From: Candidatus Eiseniibacteriota bacterium
Lineage (GTDB): Bacteria > Eisenbacteria > RBG-16-71-46 > JAFGJU01
NCBI GenBank assembly: GCA_020349905.1
Contig: CP070702.1
Coordinates: 1,451,809-1,502,549 of the forward strand
Reading direction: 5' to 3'
DNA length: 50,741 bases
Shown here: positions 8,883-16,630 of the stretch, one piece after another
How positions within the stretch are numbered: position 1 is the stretch's first letter
Layout: every line of letters begins with the position of its first letter
The notes under the pieces: model-generated
Told to the model about the DNA's origin: nothing
Databases searched by the model: none
The model's input: the letters and a program-made list of their open reading frames with translations, nothing else
Translations under genes and position numbers: made by a program

Positions 8883-10043
8883 ATGGACTACTTTCTGACC
8901 AAAGACCAGGAGATGATACAGGAACTTGCGAGGCAGATTGCCCGGGAACGAGTTCTCCCCGTGAGGGCCGAGCTGGACGAGAAGGAAGAGTTTCCCTGGG
9001 AGATAATGCGCGCGCTGGCCCAGGCCGGTCTCTTCGGCGTGTACCTTCCGGAGGAGTACGGCGGCACCGGGGGAGGTTGCCTGGACCTTTGTGTGGCAAC
9101 GGAAGAGTTGAGTCGCGTCTGCGCAGGCGTGGCCGTGAGCTACGCCGCATCGGCGCTGGGGGCCTACCCGATTCTGCTGTTCGGAAGCGATGAGCAGAGA
9201 AAGAAGTACCTGCCGCCCGTTGCGAGCGGTCAGAAGCTCGCCGCGTTTGCCCTCACCGAGCCGGATGCGGGGAGTGACGCGTCCGCGGTCAAGACGTCTG
9301 CGGTAAAGAAGGGCGACTCGTACGTTCTGGACGGCACAAAACAGTGGATAACCAACGGCGGAGAAGCCTCAATATACACGGTCATTGCCCGGACGGACAA
9401 GAAGAAGGGGATTCGCGGTCTTAGCGCTTTCATCGTGGAGAAGGACACGCCTGGCTTCTCTTTCGGGAAGAAGGAGAAGAAGATGGGCATAAGGGCCTCC
9501 GCCACGAGAGAACTTGTCTTCACCGACTGTGCTGTTCCCGCTGCGAACCTACTCGGACGGGAGGGAATAGGCTTTCTGCTGGCCATGAAGACCTTCGACC
9601 AGTCTAGGCCCGGCGTGGCTGCCCAGGCAGTGGGCATAGCGCAGGGTGCTCTTGACGAGGCGGTCCGCTACGCGAAGGAGAGGCATCAGTTCGACAAGCC
9701 CATCTCCTCGTTTCAGGGAGTCCAGTTCATGATGGCCGAGATGGCGACCCTCGTAGAGGCGGCGAGGAGCCTCGTCTACGCCGTGGCGAAGGCGATAGAC
9801 GCGGGGGCCAAGGACGTGTCGAGGGAGTCGGCCATGACGAAGCTCTTCGCTTCGGACGTGGCGATGAAGGTGACGACGGAGGCGGTGCAGATATTCGGCG
9901 GCTACGGGTACATGCGCGATTACCCGGTCGAGAAGATGATGAGGGACGCCAAGATAACGCAGATATACGAGGGCACGAATCAGATTCAGAAGAGCATAAT
10001 CGCCCTGAGCCTCATCAAGGAGGCGGGGCAAAGAAAGCCGTAG
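8883..10043 (+). CDS. Acyl-CoA dehydrogenase
   Basis: FAD-dependent alpha,beta-dehydrogenation of an acyl-CoA, passing electrons to an electron-transfer flavoprotein. 386 residues, the size of short-chain/butyryl-CoA dehydrogenases. N-terminal helical domain, then FALTEPDAGSDASA and WITNGGEA of the FAD/substrate domain, then GYGYMRDYPVEKMMRD and the catalytic base E363 in QIYEGTNQIQ. Start ATG 8883 after GGGAGGGG. It may form its own unit 83 bp after rnc. No ETF genes are in the window, and substrate length cannot be assigned. It suggests that fatty-acid or amino-acid oxidation, or butyrate-type chemistry, occurs in the host. Confidence 0.93.
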   Translation: MDYFLTKDQEMIQELARQIARERVLPVRAELDEKEEFPWEIMRALAQAGLFGVYLPEEYGGTGGGCLDLCVATEELSRVCAGVAVSYAASALGAYPILLFGSDEQRKKYLPPVASGQKLAAFALTEPDAGSDASAVKTSAVKKGDSYVLDGTKQWITNGGEASIYTVIARTDKKKGIRGLSAFIVEKDTPGFSFGKKEKKMGIRASATRELVFTDCAVPAANLLGREGIGFLLAMKTFDQSRPGVAAQAVGIAQGALDEAVRYAKERHQFDKPISSFQGVQFMMAEMATLVEAARSLVYAVAKAIDAGAKDVSRESAMTKLFASDVAMKVTTEAVQIFGGYGYMRDYPVEKMMRDAKITQIYEGTNQIQKSIIALSLIKEAGQRKP

Positions 10044-10062
10044 GCCGGCGGGAGCGCTGGAG

Positions 10063-10254
10063 TCTCAGAATCTTCAACGGCCAGGCCCGTGAGAAGAGGC
10101 CGTTTGGGCAACGCGAGAAGAGGGTCTCAGAATCCTCAGCCGTCCGGCGCGATGAATAAAAGCCTGAAGGCGGCCCGAGAGCCGCTTTCAGAATTTGTGC
10201 CCAAGGAGAATACTGAAGGGCGCGCGACAATCAAAATCTCAGAATCTCAGAATC
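10063..10254 (+). repeat. Degenerate ~60-bp tandem repeats, core TCTCAGAATC
   Basis: Core TCTCAGAATC occurs at 10063, 10125, 10237 and 10245, with a variant TTTCAGAATT at 10186. The copies at 10063, 10125, 10186 and 10245 are 62, 61 and 59 bp apart. The sequence between cores is G/A-rich and diverged. The last cores overlap the stop codon of the minus-strand outer-membrane gene (10247-10249). They lie between two convergent genes. Confidence 0.6.
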
Positions 10255-11554
10255 TATAGCCTGCAGTCACGAAGAGCTTGTCTGTCGTCTTCTTCTCCGA
10301 GTAGTTCGGAATAGACCGCTCGTATCCTCCGTGCACCCACGCGGCGTCGACCGTGAAAGACTCCTCCAGGAGGAGCCCCGCCCCCAGGGTGAAGAACTTC
10401 CCGTCCGAATCTATCTCCGCTATCCATATGTCCCCCGCACCCGAGAGATCGGGCAGAAGCTTGTAGGCCAGAGGTTCGGTGAAGAAGCCTCCCCTTATCC
10501 TTAGCGGTGCAAAGGGAAACATGAACCCGGCCCCGAGGCGGAGAGAGGTGGTGGCCCCGTAAGCATAGACGTTGTCGATCCTGATTGGTCCTGCGTAATC
10601 GATCTGCTTCCAGTCCGTGTACTTGGCGTCCAGGGCCAGGATGAGTCCCGGTACCGGCGCTGCCGAGAGGCCGGCCACGAACGAAAGGGGAAGTGTTATC
10701 TCGTCTTCGAACAGGAACTCGTCGTAGTAGTACTGTGCGTCGTTGGGGTCGTAATCTTCCCAGTATTCCGAACCGTCGAGCGTTATGTGCTCAGGCAGGC
10801 GCACGGTGAGGCCTATCCTGCCCACGTTTCCCACCTTGGCCACGGTTCCTAAGGTCGCGGTCCAGCCCGTTATGTCGGCGTCGTCGGCCTTGAAGTAGTC
10901 CTCCACAATCGGAGGGCCCGCCTCCAGGTTCCAGATGGTCTGGCCGTAGGTCCTTTCCGAACTTCCGGTCAGAAAGGAAACGCTGGCACCGACAGAGACT
11001 TCCGGCGACACGTCAGTACCGAGGGCCACGGTCCAGCTCGCCATGCCTCCTCTTTCAAAGATGCTCTCCTTCAGCACCCCGGTCACTTCACCGTAGTCCG
11101 GGTCGTAGTAGACGGGGACCCGGCCGTACTTCATGTAGTCTGAGTCCGTGTTCTTGATCCTGTTGTATGCGAATCCCACGACAAAACTTCCCCTGTAGGT
11201 GGGGAAGGGGTAGGCGACTCCCAGGGAGCTCAGCTTAGTGCTCCCGAGCGTGGACGTGACCTTGCTGCGGAAGAGCGAGGTCTTCACCTCCTCGGAGAGA
11301 TGAGAGAAGCCCGCGGAAATCTCGATCCTCCTCACTTGGGCCAGGGCAGCGGGGTTGTAGAATATGGCCGACACGTCTTCGCAGATCGCCACGTGGGCCT
11401 GTCCCATTCCCATGGCCCGGGCACCGATGCCCATGTCGTAGACGAGGGGTATCTCTGGCAGGTCCTGACCGCCGGAGCTCTGAGGAACAAACAGCAGAAG
11501 TAGCAGAGCCGTCGCAGCCAAACAGCGATTCTCTCTCAGGCAGAGTGCAGTCAT
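10247..11554 (-). CDS. Outer-membrane beta-barrel protein, OmpP1/FadL/PorV-like
   Basis: 435 residues with a signal peptide (basic start, hydrophobic ALLLLLFVPQ, cleavage near SSGGQ). Next comes the hallmark GARAMGMGQAHVAICEDVSA and FYNPAALAQ of the OmpP1/FadL/UPF0164 superfamily, to which the type IX secretion shuttle component PorV belongs. The rest is alternating beta-barrel sequence ending in a terminal Phe (TAGYRF), as outer-membrane barrels do. AGGAGG precedes the ATG. With sprA in the same window a PorV role is possible, but FadL-type hydrophobic transport cannot be excluded; UPF0164 members are often multicopy. The stop lies within the 10063-10254 repeats. Confidence 0.82.
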   Translation of the reverse strand: MTALCLRENRCLAATALLLLLFVPQSSGGQDLPEIPLVYDMGIGARAMGMGQAHVAICEDVSAIFYNPAALAQVRRIEISAGFSHLSEEVKTSLFRSKVTSTLGSTKLSSLGVAYPFPTYRGSFVVGFAYNRIKNTDSDYMKYGRVPVYYDPDYGEVTGVLKESIFERGGMASWTVALGTDVSPEVSVGASVSFLTGSSERTYGQTIWNLEAGPPIVEDYFKADDADITGWTATLGTVAKVGNVGRIGLTVRLPEHITLDGSEYWEDYDPNDAQYYYDEFLFEDEITLPLSFVAGLSAAPVPGLILALDAKYTDWKQIDYAGPIRIDNVYAYGATTSLRLGAGFMFPFAPLRIRGGFFTEPLAYKLLPDLSGAGDIWIAEIDSDGKFFTLGAGLLLEESFTVDAAWVHGGYERSIPNYSEKKTTDKLFVTAGYRF

Positions 11555-11626
11555 CTCCGTCCTCCTATTCCATCGAACTGTGCTGCACGGGATACGAGCC
11601 TACGAGACCCGGGATCGGACATCGGC

Positions 11627-11665
11627 GCCTCCGGGCAAAGACCCGGGGAAGGGAACCCCGGAGGC
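11627..11665 (-). terminator. Hairpin between two minus-strand genes, possible terminator
   Basis: A 9-bp perfect inverted repeat: GCCTCCGGG at 11627-11635 and CCCGGAGGC at 11657-11665. It lies just after the lipoprotein stop (11679) and before the outer-membrane gene. No T-run follows on the minus strand, so it may instead stabilise an mRNA end. Confidence 0.3.
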
Positions 11666-11678
11666 GTGAGGCGACACA

Positions 11679-12152
11679 TCACTTTGTCCACATGTGTCGT
11701 TTCTTCTTCTTTGACTCTTCTTTCTTACTGTCCTCGGGCTCTTTGGCCGGAGCCTTTTTCTTGGACGTATCTTCCCCGGAACCGGGCGCAGGGGGCTTGA
11801 ATCCCGGCTGTATTCCCAGGTTGTCCGGCGGTCGAAGGCTCGGCACCGTCCACATGTGCCTGCGACCTCTCTCGACAGGTTCGTACTCTCCTGTTCCGTA
11901 GTAGTACCAGTAGTCATCGTACCACCAGGGTCTACCGTAGTAGCCCCACCAGTCGTTGGGGTAGTACGTGCCGTACCAATACGGGTCGTAGTGATAGAAC
12001 CACGCCTCCTGGTGACAGTCCATGCAGCTCTTACGCTGGTAGGACTCGTCCATGAGGGTCACGCCCTCGGGGTGTTTCAAAACCGTATAGCAGCCTCCAG
12101 CGACCAAGGCCAGAATAACGGCAGCCATCACGAGTGACGCCCTCGCACCCAT
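11679..12152 (-). CDS. Lipoprotein with CxxCH haem-type motif and Tyr/Trp-rich region
   Basis: 157 residues of unknown function. The lipobox LVAGGC gives an acylated C21. Residues 42-47 (SCMDCH) form a c-type haem attachment motif, one copy only. Residues ~50-88 are extremely rich in Tyr, Trp, Asp and Pro (about half aromatic). The tail is Pro/Lys/Glu-rich, and the short string RHMWT occurs twice: after the aromatic region and at the C-terminus. The start is ATG 12152, with AAGGAAG 8 bp upstream; a GTG at 12161 abuts that Shine-Dalgarno. It has its own promoter at 12203-12231. An anchored monohaem protein is plausible, but I do not recognise the family. Confidence 0.8.
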   Translation of the reverse strand: MGARASLVMAAVILALVAGGCYTVLKHPEGVTLMDESYQRKSCMDCHQEAWFYHYDPYWYGTYYPNDWWGYYGRPWWYDDYWYYYGTGEYEPVERGRRHMWTVPSLRPPDNLGIQPGFKPPAPGSGEDTSKKKAPAKEPEDSKKEESKKKKRHMWTK

Positions 12153-12202
12153 GTCGCTCACTTCCTTTCGTTTTCAGAGCCGCTGACAGGTTTGACACTC
12201 AC

Positions 12203-12231
12203 ATCATAGCCCAACGGACACCGCGTGTCAA
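12203..12231 (-). promoter_or_regulatory. Sigma-70-type promoter for the lipoprotein gene
   Basis: On the minus strand TTGACA (12231-12226), 17-bp spacer, TATGAT (12208-12203). Start expected near 12196, giving a leader of about 45 nt. Divergent from the 12339-12368 promoter. Confidence 0.75.
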
Positions 12232-12338
12232 CCTCAGAGGTGATACAGCGCACTGCCTGCCCGGGTTCCTGTCCTCGTGCGAGAAGAGTTCGCGGTCAGG
12301 TTAGCAGCGCGCGGGCTCGCCTGCGGAGCGGAAATCCT

Positions 12339-12368
12339 TTGGCCCCCGGGACGATGGTGTGGTAGCAT
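12339..12368 (+). promoter_or_regulatory. Sigma-70-type promoter for the S9 peptidase gene
   Basis: TTGGCC (12339-12344), 18-bp spacer, TAGCAT (12363-12368) preceded by TGG, an extended -10. Predicted start near 12375, about 40 nt before the ATG. Confidence 0.55.
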
Positions 12369-12413
12369 TCTTAACTGATTCTCCTTGTTTCTCTTTCGTC
12401 TGGAGGACTTCAG

Positions 12414-15236
12414 ATGGTTTGTTCAACGATACGCTCTTCGCGTATGCCTGTGGCGCCCCTGACGCTTTCATCGTGCCGGTCTCCTAAACCGGGGGTGTCT
12501 CTGAACGCGCAACCCTCGCGCCTCACTCTCTCGACGCTCCTTCTGGCTCTATTTGTGGCCCTCGTGCTCTCGCTGCCTCCTCTGGTGACGGGAGCCGCGG
12601 GAGCGTCCGAGACAGACTCGGACAGCGTTTCGGTTGAGGGGGCCGCTGCTGCCGGGACAGGAGCGAACAGCCCCTCGGCTGACGGAGCCTTGGACGCTCC
12701 GCTCTTGCAGTGGCTGGTGCTGGGTCCATGCCAGGTGCGGCTTCCCGTCTTCTCTGACAGCACCCGGACCGGGGAACGGGCTCAGGAGGTCCTGGGACGG
12801 AGGTATCTTGACCTGTCGAAGCTCGCGCCTGTCGAGGGTGAGAAGCTCTCCTGGGGCCCCGGGGTGTCGCTGGCGTGGGAGAAGGGGGAGCTCGCGGATG
12901 ACGTCATCCCCTTTGGCCTCGCGGGTCACGACACCTCCACCGTGGGGGTGGCGTACGTGGCCTGCTACCTGGACAGTCCGCGATGGCAGAAGATGGAGCT
13001 TGTGCTCAAGACCCGGCAGAGAACCGCGGTCTACCTCGACGGCGAGGAAGTGAGCAAGAAGACGGAAGCCACTCGGGAGACGGAGGAGCCGGAGGAGTTT
13101 AAGACCGAGCTGAAGCTTCCGCGGGACAAGCATGTGCTCCTCGTGAAAAGCGTCTTTGACAGCCGGGATTCGCTCGCCGAGTGGTTCGTGCGTCCGTATC
13201 TCAGGATGCAGTCCGAGGCACTGCCTTACGTTCCGGCCGTTTCCCTGGACCCGGTGCATCGCTTTTCGTTCAAAGACATGGAGAAGATGAAATCCGTTCG
13301 AGACGTGGCGGCATCACCGGACGGTAAGCTCGTTGCGGTCGTGGTGCGGGAGGTGGACACTCAACGCGACAAGTACGTGACGCTTCTGGACGTCTTTGAT
13401 GCCCGTTCAGGAGAGCGGGTTCACTCAATCCGCATGGGAGACCGTATTTCTGAGCCCGAGTGGGCTCCTGACAGCAAGAGCATGGTTTTCCTCTCAGATT
13501 CTCCAGGGGAAGGCGCGGACCTCTGGCTTCTGGACACCGCGACGCGAGGTCTTGAGAAGATAGTGGCGGGGGAGAAAGGACCCGCAGCACCAAGATGGTC
13601 TCCGGACGGAGCACACCTGTTCTTCACGAGCTGGGACCCGCAGCCGGCGGAGAAAGACGAGCGCTCCTACGAAAAGCTGGAGGAGCTCTACGAACGCTGG
13701 GGCTACTGGAAGAACAAGTCGCACCTTTTCGTTCTTACGCTGCAGAGCAGGACCAGGCTTCAGCTCACGACAGGCGAGTTCACTGTGCAGTTCTACGAAC
13801 TCTCTCCCGACGGCCGCACGGTAGCATTCCTCAGGTCCGTTCCCATAACAGAGAGGCCCTTCTTCGAGACGGAGCTCTGGGCGTTGGACGTGGAGTCCCT
13901 GAAGAGCAGAACGCTCTTGACGGAACGATTCGACATATCACGGCTCTCGTGGTCGCCGGACGGGACGCGCATCGCGTTCATAGGTGAGTGCAGTGTCGGA
14001 ACGAAGGACGACGTTCACAACAGGTACCACTCCTCGCTTTACCTTCTGGACGTCTCATCCGGTGCTTACGAGAAGCTGTCTAGAGACTCCGGCCCCAGCC
14101 TCGGAGCTGAACTGCTCGGTGTGAGATGGGGGCGAGACGTGCTCTGGTGGGACGGAAACAGGAGACTGTATTTCGTCGCGACCGACAAGACGCGCGTTCG
14201 TCTCTACCATCTTGACCCCGCGGCCCCTGAGAGGGTCCGCGAAGCAGAGCTCCCGTTTAAGGTCCCGTATTATTTCGACGTGTCGGCCGACAGAAAGCAC
14301 CTGGCGTGCGTCGGCACGTCGGTGAGCGACCACAGGAAAGTGTACGTGGTCGACCTGTCGAAATCGAAAACCGTTGAAGTGTTCGATCCCGCGCGGGACG
14401 CTATGAAACACGCACTTCGGGCACGCGTTCAGCCGGTCGATTTCGTGAACAGTGACGGCGTTACCATAAACGGCTGGCTCTATTACCCGCACGACTTCGA
14501 TGCGGGACAGTCGTATCCCCTGATAGTCTACTACTACGGTGGTGTGACTGCTGCGGGGGAGACCTTCAGCAGGGAGGCACACTGGTTCGCGGGGCAGGGC
14601 TATTTCTACTACGTTCTCACCCCGCGAGGCGCAGCTGGCTACGGGCAGGAGTTTGCAGACGCGCACGTCAACGATTGGGGAGGGCTGTCGGCTAAGGACG
14701 TGATGGAGGGGGTGGAGAACGTGCTTTCTGGTAAGAGCTTTCTCGACAGAGAACGCATCGGCTGCTACGGGGGCAGCTACGGTGGCTTCCTGACCATGTC
14801 TCTTCTAACGCAGACCGACCTTTTCCGGGCAGCCGTGGCACTTTACGGAATCAGTAACATCGCCAGCTACTGGGGAGTCGGTTGGTGGGGATACCTTTAC
14901 AGTGACGTCGCCTCGGCTCTCAGTTTCCCCTGGAATCGCCCTGACGTCTACGTAAAGAAGTCTCCTCTTTTCGCGGCGGACAAGATAGAGACGCCGCTTC
15001 TATTGCTCCACGGCACTGCAGACACAAACGTCCCTCCGGCGGAGTCGGACCAGATGTTCGCGGCCTTGAAGGTGCTGGACCGGGACGTCGTGTACGTAAA
15101 GTGGGAGGGGGAGGGACACGGTATCTCCTCGAAGCCCAGCAGCAGCCGCGACAGCAGGCAGATAATGCTGGAATGGTTTGACAAGCAGCTCAAGGGCCAG
15201 CCCGAGGCCTGGGACGAGCGATGGAGACAGGAGTGA
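12414..15236 (+). CDS. Secreted S9 family prolyl-oligopeptidase-type peptidase
   Basis: 940-residue exported serine peptidase of the S9 family (acylaminoacyl-peptidase/DPP-IV side). The first ~36 residues precede a hydrophobic export segment (TLLLALFVALVLSLP, residues ~44-58). Next come a linker and carbohydrate-binding-like beta region (to ~280) and a TolB/PD40-like propeller with WSPDG-type repeats at ~295-600. The alpha/beta hydrolase domain (~690-930) has nucleophile S788 in YGGSYGGF, D870 in HGTADTNVPP and H902 in GEGHGIS. The start follows TGGAGGACTTCAG; the long N-terminus before the signal is odd, and a later start at 12444 (ATG) or near 12496 is possible. No type IX sorting tail, so it is probably periplasmic. 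Confidence 0.9.
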   Translation: MVCSTIRSSRMPVAPLTLSSCRSPKPGVSLNAQPSRLTLSTLLLALFVALVLSLPPLVTGAAGASETDSDSVSVEGAAAAGTGANSPSADGALDAPLLQWLVLGPCQVRLPVFSDSTRTGERAQEVLGRRYLDLSKLAPVEGEKLSWGPGVSLAWEKGELADDVIPFGLAGHDTSTVGVAYVACYLDSPRWQKMELVLKTRQRTAVYLDGEEVSKKTEATRETEEPEEFKTELKLPRDKHVLLVKSVFDSRDSLAEWFVRPYLRMQSEALPYVPAVSLDPVHRFSFKDMEKMKSVRDVAASPDGKLVAVVVREVDTQRDKYVTLLDVFDARSGERVHSIRMGDRISEPEWAPDSKSMVFLSDSPGEGADLWLLDTATRGLEKIVAGEKGPAAPRWSPDGAHLFFTSWDPQPAEKDERSYEKLEELYERWGYWKNKSHLFVLTLQSRTRLQLTTGEFTVQFYELSPDGRTVAFLRSVPITERPFFETELWALDVESLKSRTLLTERFDISRLSWSPDGTRIAFIGECSVGTKDDVHNRYHSSLYLLDVSSGAYEKLSRDSGPSLGAELLGVRWGRDVLWWDGNRRLYFVATDKTRVRLYHLDPAAPERVREAELPFKVPYYFDVSADRKHLACVGTSVSDHRKVYVVDLSKSKTVEVFDPARDAMKHALRARVQPVDFVNSDGVTINGWLYYPHDFDAGQSYPLIVYYYGGVTAAGETFSREAHWFAGQGYFYYVLTPRGAAGYGQEFADAHVNDWGGLSAKDVMEGVENVLSGKSFLDRERIGCYGGSYGGFLTMSLLTQTDLFRAAVALYGISNIASYWGVGWWGYLYSDVASALSFPWNRPDVYVKKSPLFAADKIETPLLLLHGTADTNVPPAESDQMFAALKVLDRDVVYVKWEGEGHGISSKPSSSRDSRQIMLEWFDKQLKGQPEAWDERWRQE

Positions 15237-15329
15237 CGGGAGATGGGGCTGTTGAGACAGGACAAGGGGCATGACGATTGACCCTGCTCCTTGAGCGACG
15301 TACGGACACCCGACCGGAGGTTTCATTCC

Positions 15330-16616
15330 GTGAACGAGACACTGAACCCGTTTGAGATAACGCAGGCGCAGTTGGACAAGGTGGCGGACCTTCTCAAGCT
15401 GGAGCCGGCCATCCATGCGATGCTCAGGCAGCCGATGCGCGAGCTGCACGTCTCCTTACCGGTGAGAATGGACGATGGTTCCGTGAAGGTCTTTAAGGGA
15501 TTTCGCGTCCAACACAACGACGCCCGCGGTCCCTGCAAGGGCGGGATACGCTTCTACCCGGGCGAGACGATCGACGCAGTTCGCGCGCTTGCCGCGTTGA
15601 TGACCTGGAAGACGGCCCTCGTTGACCTGCCCTTCGGTGGTGGAAAGGGGGGAGTTGCCTGCAATCCCAAGGAGATGTCCGATACCGAACTTGAGCGACT
15701 TTCCAGAATCTACGTGCAGGAGGTAGGACGAATTCTGGGTCCTGAGAGAGACATAGTTGCCCCGGACGTATACACGAACGCCCAGGTCATGGCCTGGATG
15801 ACAGACGAATACAGCAGGCAGAGGGGCTATTTTGTGCCCGGCGTGGCGACGGGTAAGCCTCTCGCTGTCGGTGGTTCTGTGGGAAGAGAGGACGCCACTG
15901 CGCGGGGGAGCGTCTACGCGGTGCGTGAAGCGTGTGAGCACTCGAACCTGAATCCCAGCGAGTGTACGGTGGCTGTTCAAGGTTACGGAAACGCCGGCAG
16001 CTTCGCGGCCATACTCTCGAAAGAGATGCTCGGCTGCAAGGTGGTTGCTGTCAGTGACTCCGCCGGAGGGGTATACGGGCCCGAGGGCCTCGACCCGCGT
16101 GCGATGCTGAAACACAAGCAGGAGACGGGTACGGTCGCCGATTTCCCCGGGGGAACTCGTATCACAAACGAAGAACTCCTTGAGCTCGGAGTGGATATCT
16201 TGTGCCCTGCTGCCATCGAGAACGTCATCACTGCTGAGAACGCGCCGCGCATCAAGGCCAAGATAGTGGCCGAGACCGCCAACGGTCCCACGACGCCCGA
16301 CGCAGACGAGATTCTTTTCAAGAAGAGAGTATTCATGATTCCTGATTTTCTCTGCAACGCCGGAGGAGTCATCGTGTCCCACCTGGAGTGGCTCCAAAAC
16401 ATGAGCGGTGACCGCTGGACCGCTGAACAGGTCCAGGTCAAGCTCCAGCACAGAATCACGGAAGCTTTCCACGACACCCTTAGAGCGGCCTCGCTACACG
16501 AAACAGATAATCGGACTGCGGCCTACGCTGTTGCGGTCACCAGGGTGGCGGAAGCAATGAAGGTGAGAGGCTGGCTTTACAGCTACATGTGCCCAGGGCT
16601 TGACGCCAAGGAGTGA
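15330..16616 (+). CDS. gdhA: Glutamate dehydrogenase
   Basis: NAD(P)-dependent oxidative deamination of glutamate to 2-oxoglutarate. 428 residues from GTG 15330, chosen for GGAGG 9 bp upstream and the family-like start NPFEITQAQLD; a TTG at 15291 extends the frame. Substrate-binding K70 (GPCKGGIRFYP) and K94, with catalytic K106 in FGGGKGGVACNP; nucleotide-binding GYGNAGSFAA in the C-terminal half. Its product 2-oxoglutarate is the expected substrate of the korDABC enzyme. The stop overlaps the next frame, so it probably shares a transcript with the following gene. Cofactor preference is not assigned. Confidence 0.95.
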   Translation: MNETLNPFEITQAQLDKVADLLKLEPAIHAMLRQPMRELHVSLPVRMDDGSVKVFKGFRVQHNDARGPCKGGIRFYPGETIDAVRALAALMTWKTALVDLPFGGGKGGVACNPKEMSDTELERLSRIYVQEVGRILGPERDIVAPDVYTNAQVMAWMTDEYSRQRGYFVPGVATGKPLAVGGSVGREDATARGSVYAVREACEHSNLNPSECTVAVQGYGNAGSFAAILSKEMLGCKVVAVSDSAGGVYGPEGLDPRAMLKHKQETGTVADFPGGTRITNEELLELGVDILCPAAIENVITAENAPRIKAKIVAETANGPTTPDADEILFKKRVFMIPDFLCNAGGVIVSHLEWLQNMSGDRWTAEQVQVKLQHRITEAFHDTLRAASLHETDNRTAAYAVAVTRVAEAMKVRGWLYSYMCPGLDAKE

Positions 16617-16630
16617 GAGAGGGAAACGCC

